A DNA stretch of 64,000 bases from contig DATCEO010000112.1 of assembly GCA_036510065.1 (NCBI GenBank), positions 88,185 to 152,184 on the forward strand, given 5' to 3'. The position numbers were made by a program, and so were the translations under genes. The notes under the pieces were generated by a model. The model was not told the origin of the DNA. It made no database searches and saw nothing but the letters and a program-made list of their open reading frames with translations. The DNA comes from DASUBV01 sp036510065 (GTDB lineage: Bacteria; Actinomycetota; Actinomycetes; Streptosporangiales; Streptosporangiaceae). Positions 15,531-24,660 of this stretch are shown here, piece by piece (position 1 is the first letter of the stretch; each line of letters begins with the position of its first letter).

Positions 15531-16307
15531 TCACGCGTCCCGCAGGCGGAGTATCAGTCCGCCGGTTAGCAGGGCCCCTGCGGCCCAGGCGGCGAGTACG
15601 CCGAGGCCCGCCCATGGGCTGATGGGCAGGTTGCGCAGGCCGGTGGTGGCCTGGATGGCCAGCCCGGCTGTCATCGGCCCGATCTGCTGGATGTGCCGTG
15701 CCAGATGCGAGTTGTTGACGACGGCACCGACGATCGGGAAGAGGTAGAGCAGCCCCAGGACTATCCCGATGGTCATCGCGGAGTCCCGCACGGCGGCGGC
15801 GACGCCGAGGCTCAGCAGGGCGATCAGGGCTAGGTAGAGGACCGAGCCGAAGGCAGCGCGCAGCACCGGACCGTCGGCTAGGGACAGCAGCGGGTAGCCG
15901 TGTGCGGGACTGATGCCGCGGCCGGGCAGGATGAGCCGCCCGGCCAGCAGGGACGCAACGACGGCGATGGTTCCGGTTATCAGGACTGGGCCGGTGAGAA
16001 TTGCTGCCTTGGCGGCCAGGACGGTGACCCGGCGGGGCATCGCCACCAGGGTGGTGCGGATCATCCCGGTGCTGTATTCGCTGCTGATGACCAGGACGGC
16101 CACGATGGCGATGACGACCTGGCCGAGGGAGATCCCGGTGAGGCTGATCTTGGCAGGGTCTTCGGCGCAGTGCCCGGACGGGCACGTGACGGCCGCGGCC
16201 GCCGCGGCGCTCACAGTCGCGGTCAGCGCGATGGCGGCGAGCAGCAGCCATCCGGTGCTGGCGAGGGTGCGCAGCTTCGTCCATTCCGCGTGCAGTGCCT
16301 GTCTCAT
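15531..16307 (-). CDS. ABC transporter permease (ABC-2 type)
   Basis: A 258-residue integral membrane protein with about six hydrophobic segments. It starts MRQALHAEWTKLRTLAS, the standard N-terminus of actinobacterial ABC-2 permeases; AEWTK is diagnostic. The loop SSEYSTGMIRTTLVAMPRR is also typical. It is the last gene of a three-gene exporter operon (ATPase, large permease, this permease); its ATG overlaps the stop of the preceding permease by 4 nt. The cargo is unknown; lipids, peptides or antibiotics are usual for the class. Confidence 0.9.
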   Translation of the reverse strand: MRQALHAEWTKLRTLASTGWLLLAAIALTATVSAAAAAAVTCPSGHCAEDPAKISLTGISLGQVVIAIVAVLVISSEYSTGMIRTTLVAMPRRVTVLAAKAAILTGPVLITGTIAVVASLLAGRLILPGRGISPAHGYPLLSLADGPVLRAAFGSVLYLALIALLSLGVAAAVRDSAMTIGIVLGLLYLFPIVGAVVNNSHLARHIQQIGPMTAGLAIQATTGLRNLPISPWAGLGVLAAWAAGALLTGGLILRLRDA

Positions 16308-17881
16308 GCGTCCCTCCTGCGCAGCAGGAAGCCGGCCAGTGCCAGCGCGAGTGCGGCGTAGCCGCAGAGAACGGCGAGGCCGGCCCAGGGTGCCAGGGGG
16401 TAATAGCCCCACATCGGCGTGTAGGTGCTGCTCACTTGCGCGTACTGCGGAATGGTCTGCTGGATGGCGAAGCCGGCAGCCGGTGTGAGCCGCAGCAGCC
16501 ACTGCGCGGTGCCGGCGGGCAGGCCGGAGGACGTCGCGAGGATGTAGGGCAGGACGATCGCGGTGATGACGACGGTCACCGCCCCGGCGCTGTGCCGCAG
16601 GATGGCGCCGATGCCGAGGGCGAAGACGGCGGCCACGGCGAGCAGCGCCGCGGTGCCGGCTATCACGCGCAGCTCGGTAAGCGCTGTCACCGGGAATATG
16701 GCATAGCCGTTGGCGCGCAGGAACCGGTCTCCGAGCCACACCGCGGCGGAGGCGCCGGCTAGCCCGGCGACGAAGGTGACGGCGCCGAGGACGAGGGCCT
16801 TGGCCGCCAGGACCCGGCCGCGCCGCGGGCTCGCGGCGAGGGTGACGCGGATCAGGCCCCGCCGGTACTCGGCGGTGATAAGCAGGACGCCCACCACGAC
16901 CACTGCGATCAGCCCGGCGAACGCGCCTACGAGGGCGCGGTCGATGGTCTTGGCGCCGTCGGCGTTTTCTCCGCTCACGGCAGGCGCTATGTCGCCCGAG
17001 CCGGTAACGGTGAAACTGCTGCCAGCCTGGTGCGACCCGGCCGTGGCCGCGATGGGGTAGGTGCTGGTGCTGCCTCCTGCGAAGGCACTGATCCAGGCGC
17101 CGCTGGGCCAGCCTCCGTGCAGGCTGACCCGGTCGAAGGTGGCGGTGGCCGAGGTGGGGTCATCGGTTCCGCTTCCTCCGGTGAGTTGCTGAGCCGGGGG
17201 CGGCGCGTATTGCGGGGAGGTGGCAAAGAGCCCGGCCTGCACGGTCGGTGGTAGCCCGGCCAGGTGCACGGTGCCGACCCTGGCCCAGTGAGTGCCGTCG
17301 CCGGAGTCGTAGCCGGTGAGGGTGTCACCGGCGCGGGTCAGCCGCAGCCAGCGCGGGGATGCCGCAGACACGCTGCCCGCGCTGCCGGCCATGTCCTGGG
17401 TGTAGTTGTACTGCATCCGCACCCCATGGCCGCCGGTGACCATGATCGCCGCGTACGCCGATCCTTGCCTGCTGCTCTCGGTGACAATGAGCCCGGCCTT
17501 CGACCACGGCTGCAAGCCGGGCCGCGTAGGCGCATGCGGGGGCCCGCTCAGCTGGATCACGCCGGCCAATGAGGTGACGCGCACGGTGATGCTGCCGTCT
17601 CCGGACAACGGCCGGTGCACGAAGTAGAAGCTGTCTGTCACCGCTTCGCCGTCCGGCCCCGCCGGGATGACAGGATGACAAACAGCACCGAAGCAACCGT
17701 TGTGGCTATTGAGCCCGGTCAGCACCCCGATCAGCACGGTCACCAGCATCGCGGCGGCGGCGCCGATGACCCAGCCGCGAACCGTCCGGAACTTGGTCCA
17801 CTCGGCATGCAGCAGCTGCGCGAAGCCGGCGTGCCCGGTTGGCGCGGCCGGCCGGTACGGGGTAATCGTGGGTCTGGTCAT
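16304..17881 (-). CDS. ABC-2 permease with large extracytoplasmic domain
   Basis: A 525-residue protein. It has an N-terminal AEWTKFRTVRGW permease start and one membrane helix (about 35-57), then about 260 residues outside the membrane, then five or six helices with the permease loop ITAEYRRGLIRVTLAASPRR. The outside domain (SFYFVHRPLSGDGSITVRVT, YAAIMVTGGHGVRMQYNYT, SPRWLRLTRAGDTLTGYDS) looks like a concanavalin-type beta sandwich (DUF1349-like), a fold often binding sugars. Such a domain inserted in an ABC-2 permease suggests sensing or substrate capture at the surface. It overlaps both neighbours by 4 nt. Confidence 0.85.
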   Translation of the reverse strand: MTRPTITPYRPAAPTGHAGFAQLLHAEWTKFRTVRGWVIGAAAAMLVTVLIGVLTGLNSHNGCFGAVCHPVIPAGPDGEAVTDSFYFVHRPLSGDGSITVRVTSLAGVIQLSGPPHAPTRPGLQPWSKAGLIVTESSRQGSAYAAIMVTGGHGVRMQYNYTQDMAGSAGSVSAASPRWLRLTRAGDTLTGYDSGDGTHWARVGTVHLAGLPPTVQAGLFATSPQYAPPPAQQLTGGSGTDDPTSATATFDRVSLHGGWPSGAWISAFAGGSTSTYPIAATAGSHQAGSSFTVTGSGDIAPAVSGENADGAKTIDRALVGAFAGLIAVVVVGVLLITAEYRRGLIRVTLAASPRRGRVLAAKALVLGAVTFVAGLAGASAAVWLGDRFLRANGYAIFPVTALTELRVIAGTAALLAVAAVFALGIGAILRHSAGAVTVVITAIVLPYILATSSGLPAGTAQWLLRLTPAAGFAIQQTIPQYAQVSSTYTPMWGYYPLAPWAGLAVLCGYAALALALAGFLLRRRDA

Positions 17882-18810
17882 TTCGTGGCCTCCCTGGCCG
17901 GCGCGGCGCGGTACTCGGCCGCGTCCCGGGTGAGTTCCATGTAGGCCTCCTCCAGCGTCGCCCGGTGCGCCGACACCTGCGAGAACGGCACCGCGCTGTC
18001 ACCGAGCAGTTCCACAATCCGCTCCGCGGCAAGCCCGGAGATGGTGAGAGTGTCGCGGCCGGTAGCCGCCACGGTGGCGCCCGCGTGCGCCAGCACCGTC
18101 ATCGCCTCCGAGCGGGCGCTGGTCCGCAGCGTGACCTGGTCACCGGACGCGGCCGCGATCAGTTCCTCCACGCTGGTGTCGGCGATCACCTTGCCGCGGC
18201 CGACCACCACCAGATGATCCGCGGTGTCCTCCAGCTCGCTCATCAGGTGGCTGGAGACCAGCACCGCGCGGCCCTGCGCGGCCAGGGACCGCAAGAAGCC
18301 CCGCATCCAGACGATGCCCTCGGGATCCATGCCGTTGAACGGCTCGTCCAGCATCAGCACCGGCGGGTCGCCGAGCAGCGCCGCCGCGATCCCCAGCCGC
18401 TGCCGCATGCCCAGGGAGTAACCGCCGGCCTTGCGCCGGGCCGCCGACTCCAGCCCGGCCTGCCCGATCACCTCATCGACCCGCCGGGCGGTCAGACCCT
18501 GGGAGTGGGCCAGCCACATTAGGTGGTTACGGGCAGTCCGGCTGGGCTGCAGCGCGGCGCCATCCAGCAGCGACCCGACGTGGCTGAGCGGGTGCCGCAG
18601 CGTCTGGTAGGGGCGCCCGCCGACCAGCGCGGCGCCTTCATCGGCCGCGTCCAGGCCCACGATCACCCGCATCGTGGTGGACTTGCCCGCGCCGTTCGGG
18701 CCGACGAACCCGGTGAGCTGGCCCGGCAGGGCGGTGAACGACATCCCGTCCAGTGCCACGATCGGCCCGAAGCGCTTATGCAGGCCACTGACCTCGATAG
18801 TTGCTTCCAT
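17878..18810 (-). CDS. ABC transporter ATP-binding protein
   Basis: A 310-residue ATPase: Walker A GPNGAGKST at 37-45, signature-like YSLGMRQ at 131-137, Walker B VLMLDEPF at 151-158, and a C-terminal extension of about 90 residues as in DrrA/CcmA-type exporters. It is the first gene of the exporter operon and overlaps the next permease by 4 nt. The divergent histidine kinase gene starts about 160 bp away, the common layout of cell-envelope stress exporters with their two-component system. Confidence 0.93.
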   Translation of the reverse strand: MEATIEVSGLHKRFGPIVALDGMSFTALPGQLTGFVGPNGAGKSTTMRVIVGLDAADEGAALVGGRPYQTLRHPLSHVGSLLDGAALQPSRTARNHLMWLAHSQGLTARRVDEVIGQAGLESAARRKAGGYSLGMRQRLGIAAALLGDPPVLMLDEPFNGMDPEGIVWMRGFLRSLAAQGRAVLVSSHLMSELEDTADHLVVVGRGKVIADTSVEELIAAASGDQVTLRTSARSEAMTVLAHAGATVAATGRDTLTISGLAAERIVELLGDSAVPFSQVSAHRATLEEAYMELTRDAAEYRAAPAREATK

Positions 18811-18969
18811 GCCAGAAGGCTAGGGAAAGAGGGCACGCAAGGTCGTCACGCTGGGGAGCGGTCTTCGCCGTCGCTGGCACGAGGGAACATCCGCTGCCGC
18901 GCATCCCTCTTGCGGGGGACAGCGGTGTCCCTGGCCAGGGGGACGCCAGCGCTCCGGCCAGCGGCGACA

Positions 18970-20064
18970 ATGGCCTACGTGGGAACAGCGAGTGACGGGC
19001 ACGGCGGATGGGCCGATGCGGGACAGCGGATCGCCACGTCCCCGCGCGCCCCGGCCGCCGCCGTGGCGCTGCTGGGGCTGGCCGCGGTGACCGAAGCGGT
19101 CACGCGGTCCGCGGCCGCCAGCGTAAGCGGGCAGCCCCTGGTGCTCAGCCTGCTGGCCGAGCTCACCGTCCTGTACCGGCTCGGCCGCACCGGCCCGCAG
19201 CGCCGCGGCGCCCAGCTCCTGGCCGTGGGGCTTGCCGCCCCGTTCCTGGTGCTGGCGCTTGCCGACCCTCGTTCCGGAGGCTCTGAGCAAGGGATCCTCA
19301 CCGTGCTGCTGGCTTCGCTGGCCCCGGCGGCAGCGCTGGCCGGGATCGCCGTGCGGGCACGCCGCGAGGCACTGATGCACAGCGCCGCCCGGCAGGCCAT
19401 CGCGAGCACCCTGATGGAACACACCGCGCGCGGGGAACGGGCTCGCATCGCCCGCGAGCTCCACGATGTCGTCGCCCACCACATTTCCATGATCGCTGTG
19501 CAGGCGGAGACGGCCCGGCTTGCCACCCCCGGAATGCCGGCCGCCGGCGCGCAGCGGCTGGCCGAGATTGGCGACACCGCCCGGGCAGGCCTGACCGAGA
19601 TGCGGCGGCTGCTCGGCGTCCTCCGAGAGGATGCCGATGCCGATGCCGCGGACCGGCAGCCGCAGCCGGGCCTGCGGCAGCTCAACGAACTGCTCGACAA
19701 CGCAAGGGACACCACCGGCGCTAGCGCCCGCCTCATCGTCTCCGGCCCCCCGGCCACGCTCGACCCCGGTGTCGAACTCGCCGCCTACCGCATCATCCAG
19801 GAAGCCCTCACCAACGCCCGCCGCCACGCCCCGGGCGCCGCCATCGACGTGGAACTGCGCTACACAAATGACACCCTGCGGCTGCGCATCCGCGACAACG
19901 GGCCCGGGCCGCCAGCCGCCGCAGCGCACGGCAGCAGCCACGGGCTGGCAGGCATACGTGAACGCGCCGCAGCCGCCGGCGGCGAACTGCGCACCAGCCC
20001 AGCACCCGGCGGCGGCTTCCTGATCGAGGCCACGCTGCCGGCCAAAGGCGAGGCGGCCGCATGA
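18970..20064 (+). CDS. Sensor histidine kinase (NarL/LuxR-type partner)
   Basis: A 364-residue kinase. Three or four hydrophobic segments lie between residues 29 and 127, then the HisKA_3 dimerisation box RIARELHDVVAHH with phospho-acceptor His165, and a HATPase domain with AAYRIIQEALTNARRHAP (N box) and IRDNGPGPPAAA/GLAGIRERAAAAGGEL (G boxes). The ATG at 18970 gives the expected N-terminus; the frame is open much further upstream but that part is antisense to the ABC ATPase. The 3' end overlaps the response regulator start by 4 nt. It probably controls the adjacent ABC exporter. Confidence 0.9.
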   Translation: MAYVGTASDGHGGWADAGQRIATSPRAPAAAVALLGLAAVTEAVTRSAAASVSGQPLVLSLLAELTVLYRLGRTGPQRRGAQLLAVGLAAPFLVLALADPRSGGSEQGILTVLLASLAPAAALAGIAVRARREALMHSAARQAIASTLMEHTARGERARIARELHDVVAHHISMIAVQAETARLATPGMPAAGAQRLAEIGDTARAGLTEMRRLLGVLREDADADAADRQPQPGLRQLNELLDNARDTTGASARLIVSGPPATLDPGVELAAYRIIQEALTNARRHAPGAAIDVELRYTNDTLRLRIRDNGPGPPAAAAHGSSHGLAGIRERAAAAGGELRTSPAPGGGFLIEATLPAKGEAAA

Positions 20065-20752
20065 ACACTCCGCCCCCCCGGGTCCGGATCATCGTCGCCG
20101 ACGACCACCATGTGGTGCGCACCGGCTTCGCCGCACTGCTCGACACCCAGCCAGACTTCAGCGTCATCGGCACCGCCCGCGACGGGGCCGAGGCGTGCGG
20201 GTCTGCCGCGACCTCTCCCCCGACGTCGTCCTCATGGACGTGCGCATGCCCGGCATGGACGGCATCGAGGCCACCCGGCAGCTCGCCAGCGCCGGCCCGG
20301 GCGGCCCGCGGATCCTCATCCTGACCACCTTCGACCTGGACCAGTACGTCTATGACGCGCTGCGCGCCGGCGCCAGCGGTTTCCTGCTCAAGGACGCCAC
20401 CGCCGAGCGGCTCTTCGACGCCGTGCGGGTCATCGCCGCCGGCGACGCGCTGCTCGCCCCGGCCGTCACCCGCCGCCTCATCAGCGATTTCACCCGACTC
20501 CGGCCACCGCCGGACGCCCCGCCCGCAGCCGTGCTCGCAGAGCTCACCCCGCGCGAGACCCAGGTCCTCCGGCTGATAGCCGCAGGCCTGTCCAACCCCG
20601 AGATAGCCGCACGGCTGGTAGTCACCGAAGAAACCGTCAAGACGCACGTCAGCCGCATCCTCAGCAAGCTCGGCCTGCGAGACCGGACCCAAGCAGTCGT
20701 TACCGCCTACGAAACCGGGCTGGTCGTGCCGCACTCCCGCGAGCCGGGATAG
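20061..20752 (+). pseudogene. NarL/LuxR-family response regulator, frameshifted
   Basis: The 5' part (RIIVADDHHVVRTGFAALLD) and the 3' part (DVVLMDVRMPGMDGIEATRQ with the phospho-acceptor Asp; then LTPRETQVLRLIAAGLSNPE, a LuxR helix-turn-helix) are in different frames. The join is at about 20193-20198: GAGGCGTGCGGGTC would read EAVRV if one base were restored between GC and GTG. The rest of both domains is intact, so this is a single 1-bp deletion, either real or a sequencing error. If real, the kinase upstream has no working partner in this operon. Confidence 0.85.
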
Positions 20753-20841
20753 TCCCGGCCAATCTCCGCCGGGGACAGGGCGCCGGTCGCATTAAGTAAG
20801 CATCCGGGCTGGGGCGCGGACGGAGGCGCGGAGCGAGGGCG

Positions 20842-22698
20842 TTACTCGGTCTGTGCGATTAGCTGGCGGGCTTGCTGCGCCTGCCCGATCAGGGACAGGG
20901 CGAGCACGGCGCCCACGCCCTCGCCCGCGCGCAGCCGCAGGTCCAGCAGGGGCTCCAGGCCGAGCGCGTCCAGCACGCGCTGGTGCGCGGGCTCGGCGCT
21001 CAGGTGCCCGGCAACGAGGTGATCTTGGACCTGCGGGCGGTGACGCACCGCCACCAGCGCGCTGACGCTGGTCAGCAGGCCATCGAGGATCACCAGGCCG
21101 CCGGCCGCGGCCGCGCCCAGGCAGGCTCCGGTGAGGAACGCCTGCTCGGGTCCGCCGATCCCGGCCAGCAGATCCTCAACATCGCCGCGGGCCAGCCGGC
21201 CGGGCGGCGGCCGCCGGCCGCCCATCCGGGCCAGCGCCTGGGTGAGGACGCCCTGCTTGCGGGCCACGATGGTGGAGTCGCTGCCGGCGCCGCGGCCGGC
21301 TACCAGGTCAGGCGTCGCTTCCAGCAGGGCCGCGGCCAGCGCCGCGGCGACGGTCGTGTTGCCGATGCCGACCTCGCCCAGGGCCACGGGGCCGACGGCG
21401 GCCAGCTCGCGGCCCGCCTGCTCGCCCGCGGCCAGCAGCCCGGCCACGGCGTCCCGCTCCAGAGCGTCGGCACTGGCCAGGTCGCCCCGCGCGCCGGCCG
21501 GCCGGGCATCTTGCCAGCCCTGGATCTCCTCGCCGTCGATCCCGCAGTCGACCAGGCGGACGCGCAGCCCGGCGGCGCGGGCCATGGCCGCCCCCTGACC
21601 CTGCCCGGCGGCGAGCGCGCGGGCGACCAGGCGGGTGGTGCTGCGCGGGAACGCGCTGACGCCCAGGCCGGCGACCGGGTGATCGGCGGCGGCGATGAGC
21701 AGGGTGCCGGCCCGGCCGCCGACGGCGGCAGCCGGGAAGCCGGGCACGGACCCGGCGCGCAGCAGGGTGTCACCGAGCAGCCCGAGCGAGCCGGGCGCGG
21801 CCAGCAGCCGGTCCTCGCTGTCGCGGGTCCGGACGCGCGCGATCGCGGTAGCGGCGGTCGGGGCCCCGGTGGTCGGGGGCGCTGGGGAGGCGGTGGCCGG
21901 GGCCGCGGTCATGGCGGCGGCCGGGGCCGCGGGGGAGCGGTCCCGGGGCGCAGCCGGGGCCGCGGCCTCCGGCCAGCGATCGGCGACGATGACGTCGGCC
22001 AGCGGAAGCCGACTGGACCAGCCGTGCCGCTCCAGCCCCGGGGCCGGCGGCCGCTCGTCCGGCCAGCCCAGGCACAGCCAGCCCAGCGTTACCACGTCCT
22101 CGGGCAGGTGCAGCAGCGCTGCCAGCTCGGCCGGATCAAACAGGGTGACCCAGCCCAGGCCCAGCCCGTGAGCCCGGGCGGTCAGCCAGATGTTCTCGAT
22201 GGCGCAGGCGCACGACCACAGGTCGGTGTCGGGGAAGGTGGCCCGGCCCAGAACGCCCGTCGGCCGGGCGCGCCGGTCGCAGCAGACCACGATGCCCACC
22301 GGGGCCTCGCGGATGCCGTCGAGCTGCAGGCTGCGCAGGTGGCGGGCGCTGTCGGGATCGAGCTGCCGCGCCTGGGCCAGGCGGGCCCGGTCGGCCATCA
22401 CCGCCGCGGTGGCCCGCAGGGCGCGGTCGGCCACCACGATAAACCGCCACGGCTGAGAGTGCCCGACACTCGGCGCCGCGTGCCCGGCCGCGAGCACCTG
22501 CGCCACGATCTCGTCACTGACCGGATCGGGCCGGAACCGGCGGACGTCGCGGCGCCCGGCGATGACCTCCCGCAGCGCCGCCTGAGTGGCCGGCGAGAGG
22601 GCCCAGCTCGCCGGGTCGCTGGCGCGCTCGGCGCTGCTGGTCGCGTCCCCGATCAGCGGCCGGGGGCGGGGCCACCGCATCGGCGTCTCGGCCGTCAT
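20842..22698 (-). CDS. BluB-CobT fusion (DMB synthase / DMB phosphoribosyltransferase)
   Basis: A 618-residue two-domain protein. Residues about 35-245 are a flavin-destructase of the BluB nitroreductase fold (GRRDVRRFRPDPVSDEIV, AAPSVGHSQPWRFIVV, LGLGWVTLFDPAELAALL), which makes 5,6-dimethylbenzimidazole from FMN. A 45-residue Ala/Pro linker follows. Residues about 290-618 are CobT (APGSLGLL, GPVALGEVGIGNTT-type core, LRAGEGVGAVLALSLI with the catalytic Glu), which activates the base as its alpha-ribotide. The two consecutive steps of lower-ligand supply are thus joined. ADHPVAG replaces the usual ADHGVA. No other cobalamin gene is close. Confidence 0.9.
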   Translation of the reverse strand: MTAETPMRWPRPRPLIGDATSSAERASDPASWALSPATQAALREVIAGRRDVRRFRPDPVSDEIVAQVLAAGHAAPSVGHSQPWRFIVVADRALRATAAVMADRARLAQARQLDPDSARHLRSLQLDGIREAPVGIVVCCDRRARPTGVLGRATFPDTDLWSCACAIENIWLTARAHGLGLGWVTLFDPAELAALLHLPEDVVTLGWLCLGWPDERPPAPGLERHGWSSRLPLADVIVADRWPEAAAPAAPRDRSPAAPAAAMTAAPATASPAPPTTGAPTAATAIARVRTRDSEDRLLAAPGSLGLLGDTLLRAGSVPGFPAAAVGGRAGTLLIAAADHPVAGLGVSAFPRSTTRLVARALAAGQGQGAAMARAAGLRVRLVDCGIDGEEIQGWQDARPAGARGDLASADALERDAVAGLLAAGEQAGRELAAVGPVALGEVGIGNTTVAAALAAALLEATPDLVAGRGAGSDSTIVARKQGVLTQALARMGGRRPPPGRLARGDVEDLLAGIGGPEQAFLTGACLGAAAAGGLVILDGLLTSVSALVAVRHRPQVQDHLVAGHLSAEPAHQRVLDALGLEPLLDLRLRAGEGVGAVLALSLIGQAQQARQLIAQTE

Positions 22699-22735
22699 GA
22701 TGCCTCGGTCATCATGATGCCTCGGTCATCATGAC
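22695..22735. repeat. 17-bp tandem repeat over the bluB-cobT start
   Basis: TCATGATGCCTCGGTCA occurs twice in tandem (22695-22711, 22712-22728) followed by a 7-bp partial copy. On the minus strand each unit carries an ATG, so the initiation region of bluB-cobT is duplicated. Confidence 0.8.
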
Positions 22736-22801
22736 ACCGCTGATCATGACGGCGGTGACCATGACGTGGGCGGCCGTGACCGCGGCGGCCGTGCTGAGCA
22801 C
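22712..22801 (-). CDS. Possible 29-residue leader peptide upstream of bluB-cobT
   Basis: A GTG at 22801 follows a strong GGAGG ribosome site and opens a 29-codon frame (VLSTAAAVTAAHVMVTAVMI...) that stops 13 nt before the bluB-cobT ATG. Its stop falls within the tandem repeat. It may be a translated leader affecting bluB-cobT translation, or chance; no homologue is recognised. Confidence 0.35.
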   Translation of the reverse strand: MLSTAAAVTAAHVMVTAVMISGVMMTEAS

Positions 22802-23061
22802 GGGGCTCCTCCCTCGGGGTCCGCGCCCCTGGTTGCGGTAACGACGACGGCCGGAGTCTGCTGGCCTGACCACGCCAGACGCGGTCGGCTGTGCTCCCTG
22901 ACCGCCGTGGTCCTGACGAGAGTGCCCGGCGCTGTGCGGCGCGTCAAGTCCGCGCCGTGCGCCTGCCGCGGGACGGCCGGCCACCGCGCCGCGGGACCGG
23001 TCGGCGGGCGCGCCGCGGGGGCGGCTGGCCGGCGCGCCGCGGCCGGGGCCAAGATAGGGCC

Positions 23062-24033
23062 ATGCGAGCTGTCGTGGTTGATAAGCATGGTGGTCCGGAC
23101 GTCCTGCGGCCGGAGCAGTGGCCTGACCCGACTCCGGGGCCGGGCCAGATCCTGGTCGACGTGGCGGCGGCCGGGGTCAACTTCATGGACATCTATCAGC
23201 GCGAGGGCCGCCCGCCCTACGGCGGCAACCTGCCGTACGTGCCGGGCAGCGAGGGCGCCGGGGCGGTCGCGGCCATCGGCCCCGGGGTATCGGACCTCGC
23301 CGTGGGAGACGGGGTGGCCTGGTGCGGGCTGCCGGGCTCCTACGCCGAGCGGGCCGTCCTGCCGGCCGATCGCGTCGTTCCCGTGCCCGAGGGCCTGGAC
23401 CTGGAGATCGCCGCCGCCGTCATGCTGCAGGGGATGACCGCGCACTACCTGTGCCACAGCACCTATCCGGTGGCCTCCGGCGACGTGACCGTGGTGCACG
23501 CCGCCGCGGGCGGCGTCGGGCTGCTGCTGACGCAGATGGTCGTCATGCGCGGCGGCGTGGTCGTGGCCACCACCTCGACGCAGGCCAAGGCCAAGCTGGC
23601 CGCCGAGGCAGGCGCGCAGCATGTAACGAGCTACGAGAACTTCGGCGCGGTGGCGGCGGAGGTCAGCGGCGGGCCGGGCGCCGCGGTGGTCTACGACGGG
23701 GTCGGGCAGGCGACCTTCGATGCCAGCCTGGCCGCGCTGCGCCCGCGCGGGTACATGGTCTTGTACGGGGCCTCCAGCGGGCCGGTGCCGCCGTTCGATC
23801 CGCAGCGGCTCAACACCGGCGGCTCGCTGTACCTCACCCGGCCGACGCTGGTGCACTACATCGCGCGCGGCGACGAGATGCTGCAGCGCGCCCACGACCT
23901 GTTCAGCTGGATCGCGGCTGGCCGGCTGAAGGTCCACATCGGCGGCCGGTACCCGCTCGCCGAGGCCGCCAGGGCACAAGAAGACCTCGCCGCCCGGCGG
24001 ACGACCGGGAAGCTGCTCCTGCTGCCGCACTGA
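23062..24033 (+). CDS. Quinone oxidoreductase (zeta-crystallin-like MDR)
   Basis: A 323-residue NADPH-dependent medium-chain reductase without catalytic zinc. MRAVVVDKHGGPDVLRPEQW is the family start, AAAGVNFMDIYQREGRPPY and PYVPGSEGAGAV follow, and the nucleotide-binding loop is HAAAGGVGLLLTQ. It would reduce quinones by one or two electrons. The ATG is the first giving family sequence; it lies 7 nt after AAGATAGGGC with a weak ribosome site. It is divergent from the bluB-cobT gene with about 260 bp between. Confidence 0.92.
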   Translation: MRAVVVDKHGGPDVLRPEQWPDPTPGPGQILVDVAAAGVNFMDIYQREGRPPYGGNLPYVPGSEGAGAVAAIGPGVSDLAVGDGVAWCGLPGSYAERAVLPADRVVPVPEGLDLEIAAAVMLQGMTAHYLCHSTYPVASGDVTVVHAAAGGVGLLLTQMVVMRGGVVVATTSTQAKAKLAAEAGAQHVTSYENFGAVAAEVSGGPGAAVVYDGVGQATFDASLAALRPRGYMVLYGASSGPVPPFDPQRLNTGGSLYLTRPTLVHYIARGDEMLQRAHDLFSWIAAGRLKVHIGGRYPLAEAARAQEDLAARRTTGKLLLLPH

Positions 24034-24119
24034 GGAGAAGCGCCAGCGGATCCAGGCCGGGCTCAGCAACTCCAGGGCGATGCTGGCCAGGGCGACGATC
24101 AGCGCCGCCCGGAACTGCG

Positions 24120-24560
24120 GGATGAGACCATGTGACCGGGCTCCGCCAGTCCCGGCCATGGCTCGCTGACCCGGGCGTAGCGGAGGGCAACGTCCAGCCG
24201 GGCGGTGCCCACCGACTGGGAGCGCGGGAGCAGGAACGGTCCGAGCAGCAGCAGGAGCGCCGCGACGGGCAGGGCGACCAGGAACACCGAGCCCCACCAG
24301 AAGTGTTCGATGAGGGTACCGGCGACGATCGGAGCGAGCAGGCCGCCCGATGCGGTCGCCAAGCACGCCCATGTGATCAGCGATCCGGCTCCCAGGAACA
24401 CGTAACTGTCCACGATCCACAGCAGTTGCGCAGCGCTGGGCCGCAGGTCGGCGGTGAGCCGGGGATGGCCAGGTTGAGCGCCTGTGCGTCGAACGACACC
24501 AGCAGGCACGGCAGCGCCAGCAGTCCCAGCGCCGCCCATTCGCGGACAGCGGCCGCCGGG
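24120..24560 (-). pseudogene. MFS drug transporter, decayed (DHA2-like)
   Basis: Minus-strand pieces EWAALGLLALPCLLVSFDAQ, LRPSAAQLLWIVDSYVFLGA and PIVAGTLIEHFWWGSVFLVA are recognisable MFS helices 1, 2 and 5-6. Between the second and third pieces about 90 residues are missing, and a frame change lies near 24470. A further membrane-like scrap (FRAALIVALASIALELLS) at about 24045-24110 is of other origin. No functional transporter can be made. Confidence 0.65.
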
Positions 24561-24660
24561 GTCGTAGCTGGGGTTGACCTCGGTCAGGACCAGGCCCGGC
24601 GAATGACGGGTGGGCTCCAGCAGCCCTGCCCGGCGCAGGGCAGTCGGCGCCTGGTCCTGC

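Noticed and set aside
22700..22990. Possible cobalamin riboswitch upstream of bluB-cobT
   Set aside because: GGCCAGCAGACTCCGGCC on the minus strand faintly resembles the 3' core, but the B12 box (GCCACTG) and other conserved parts were not found. A covariance search would decide.
24045..24110. Membrane-like segment FRAALIVALASIALELLS as part of the MFS gene
   Set aside because: It does not fit the MFS helix order and is too short to assign to any family.
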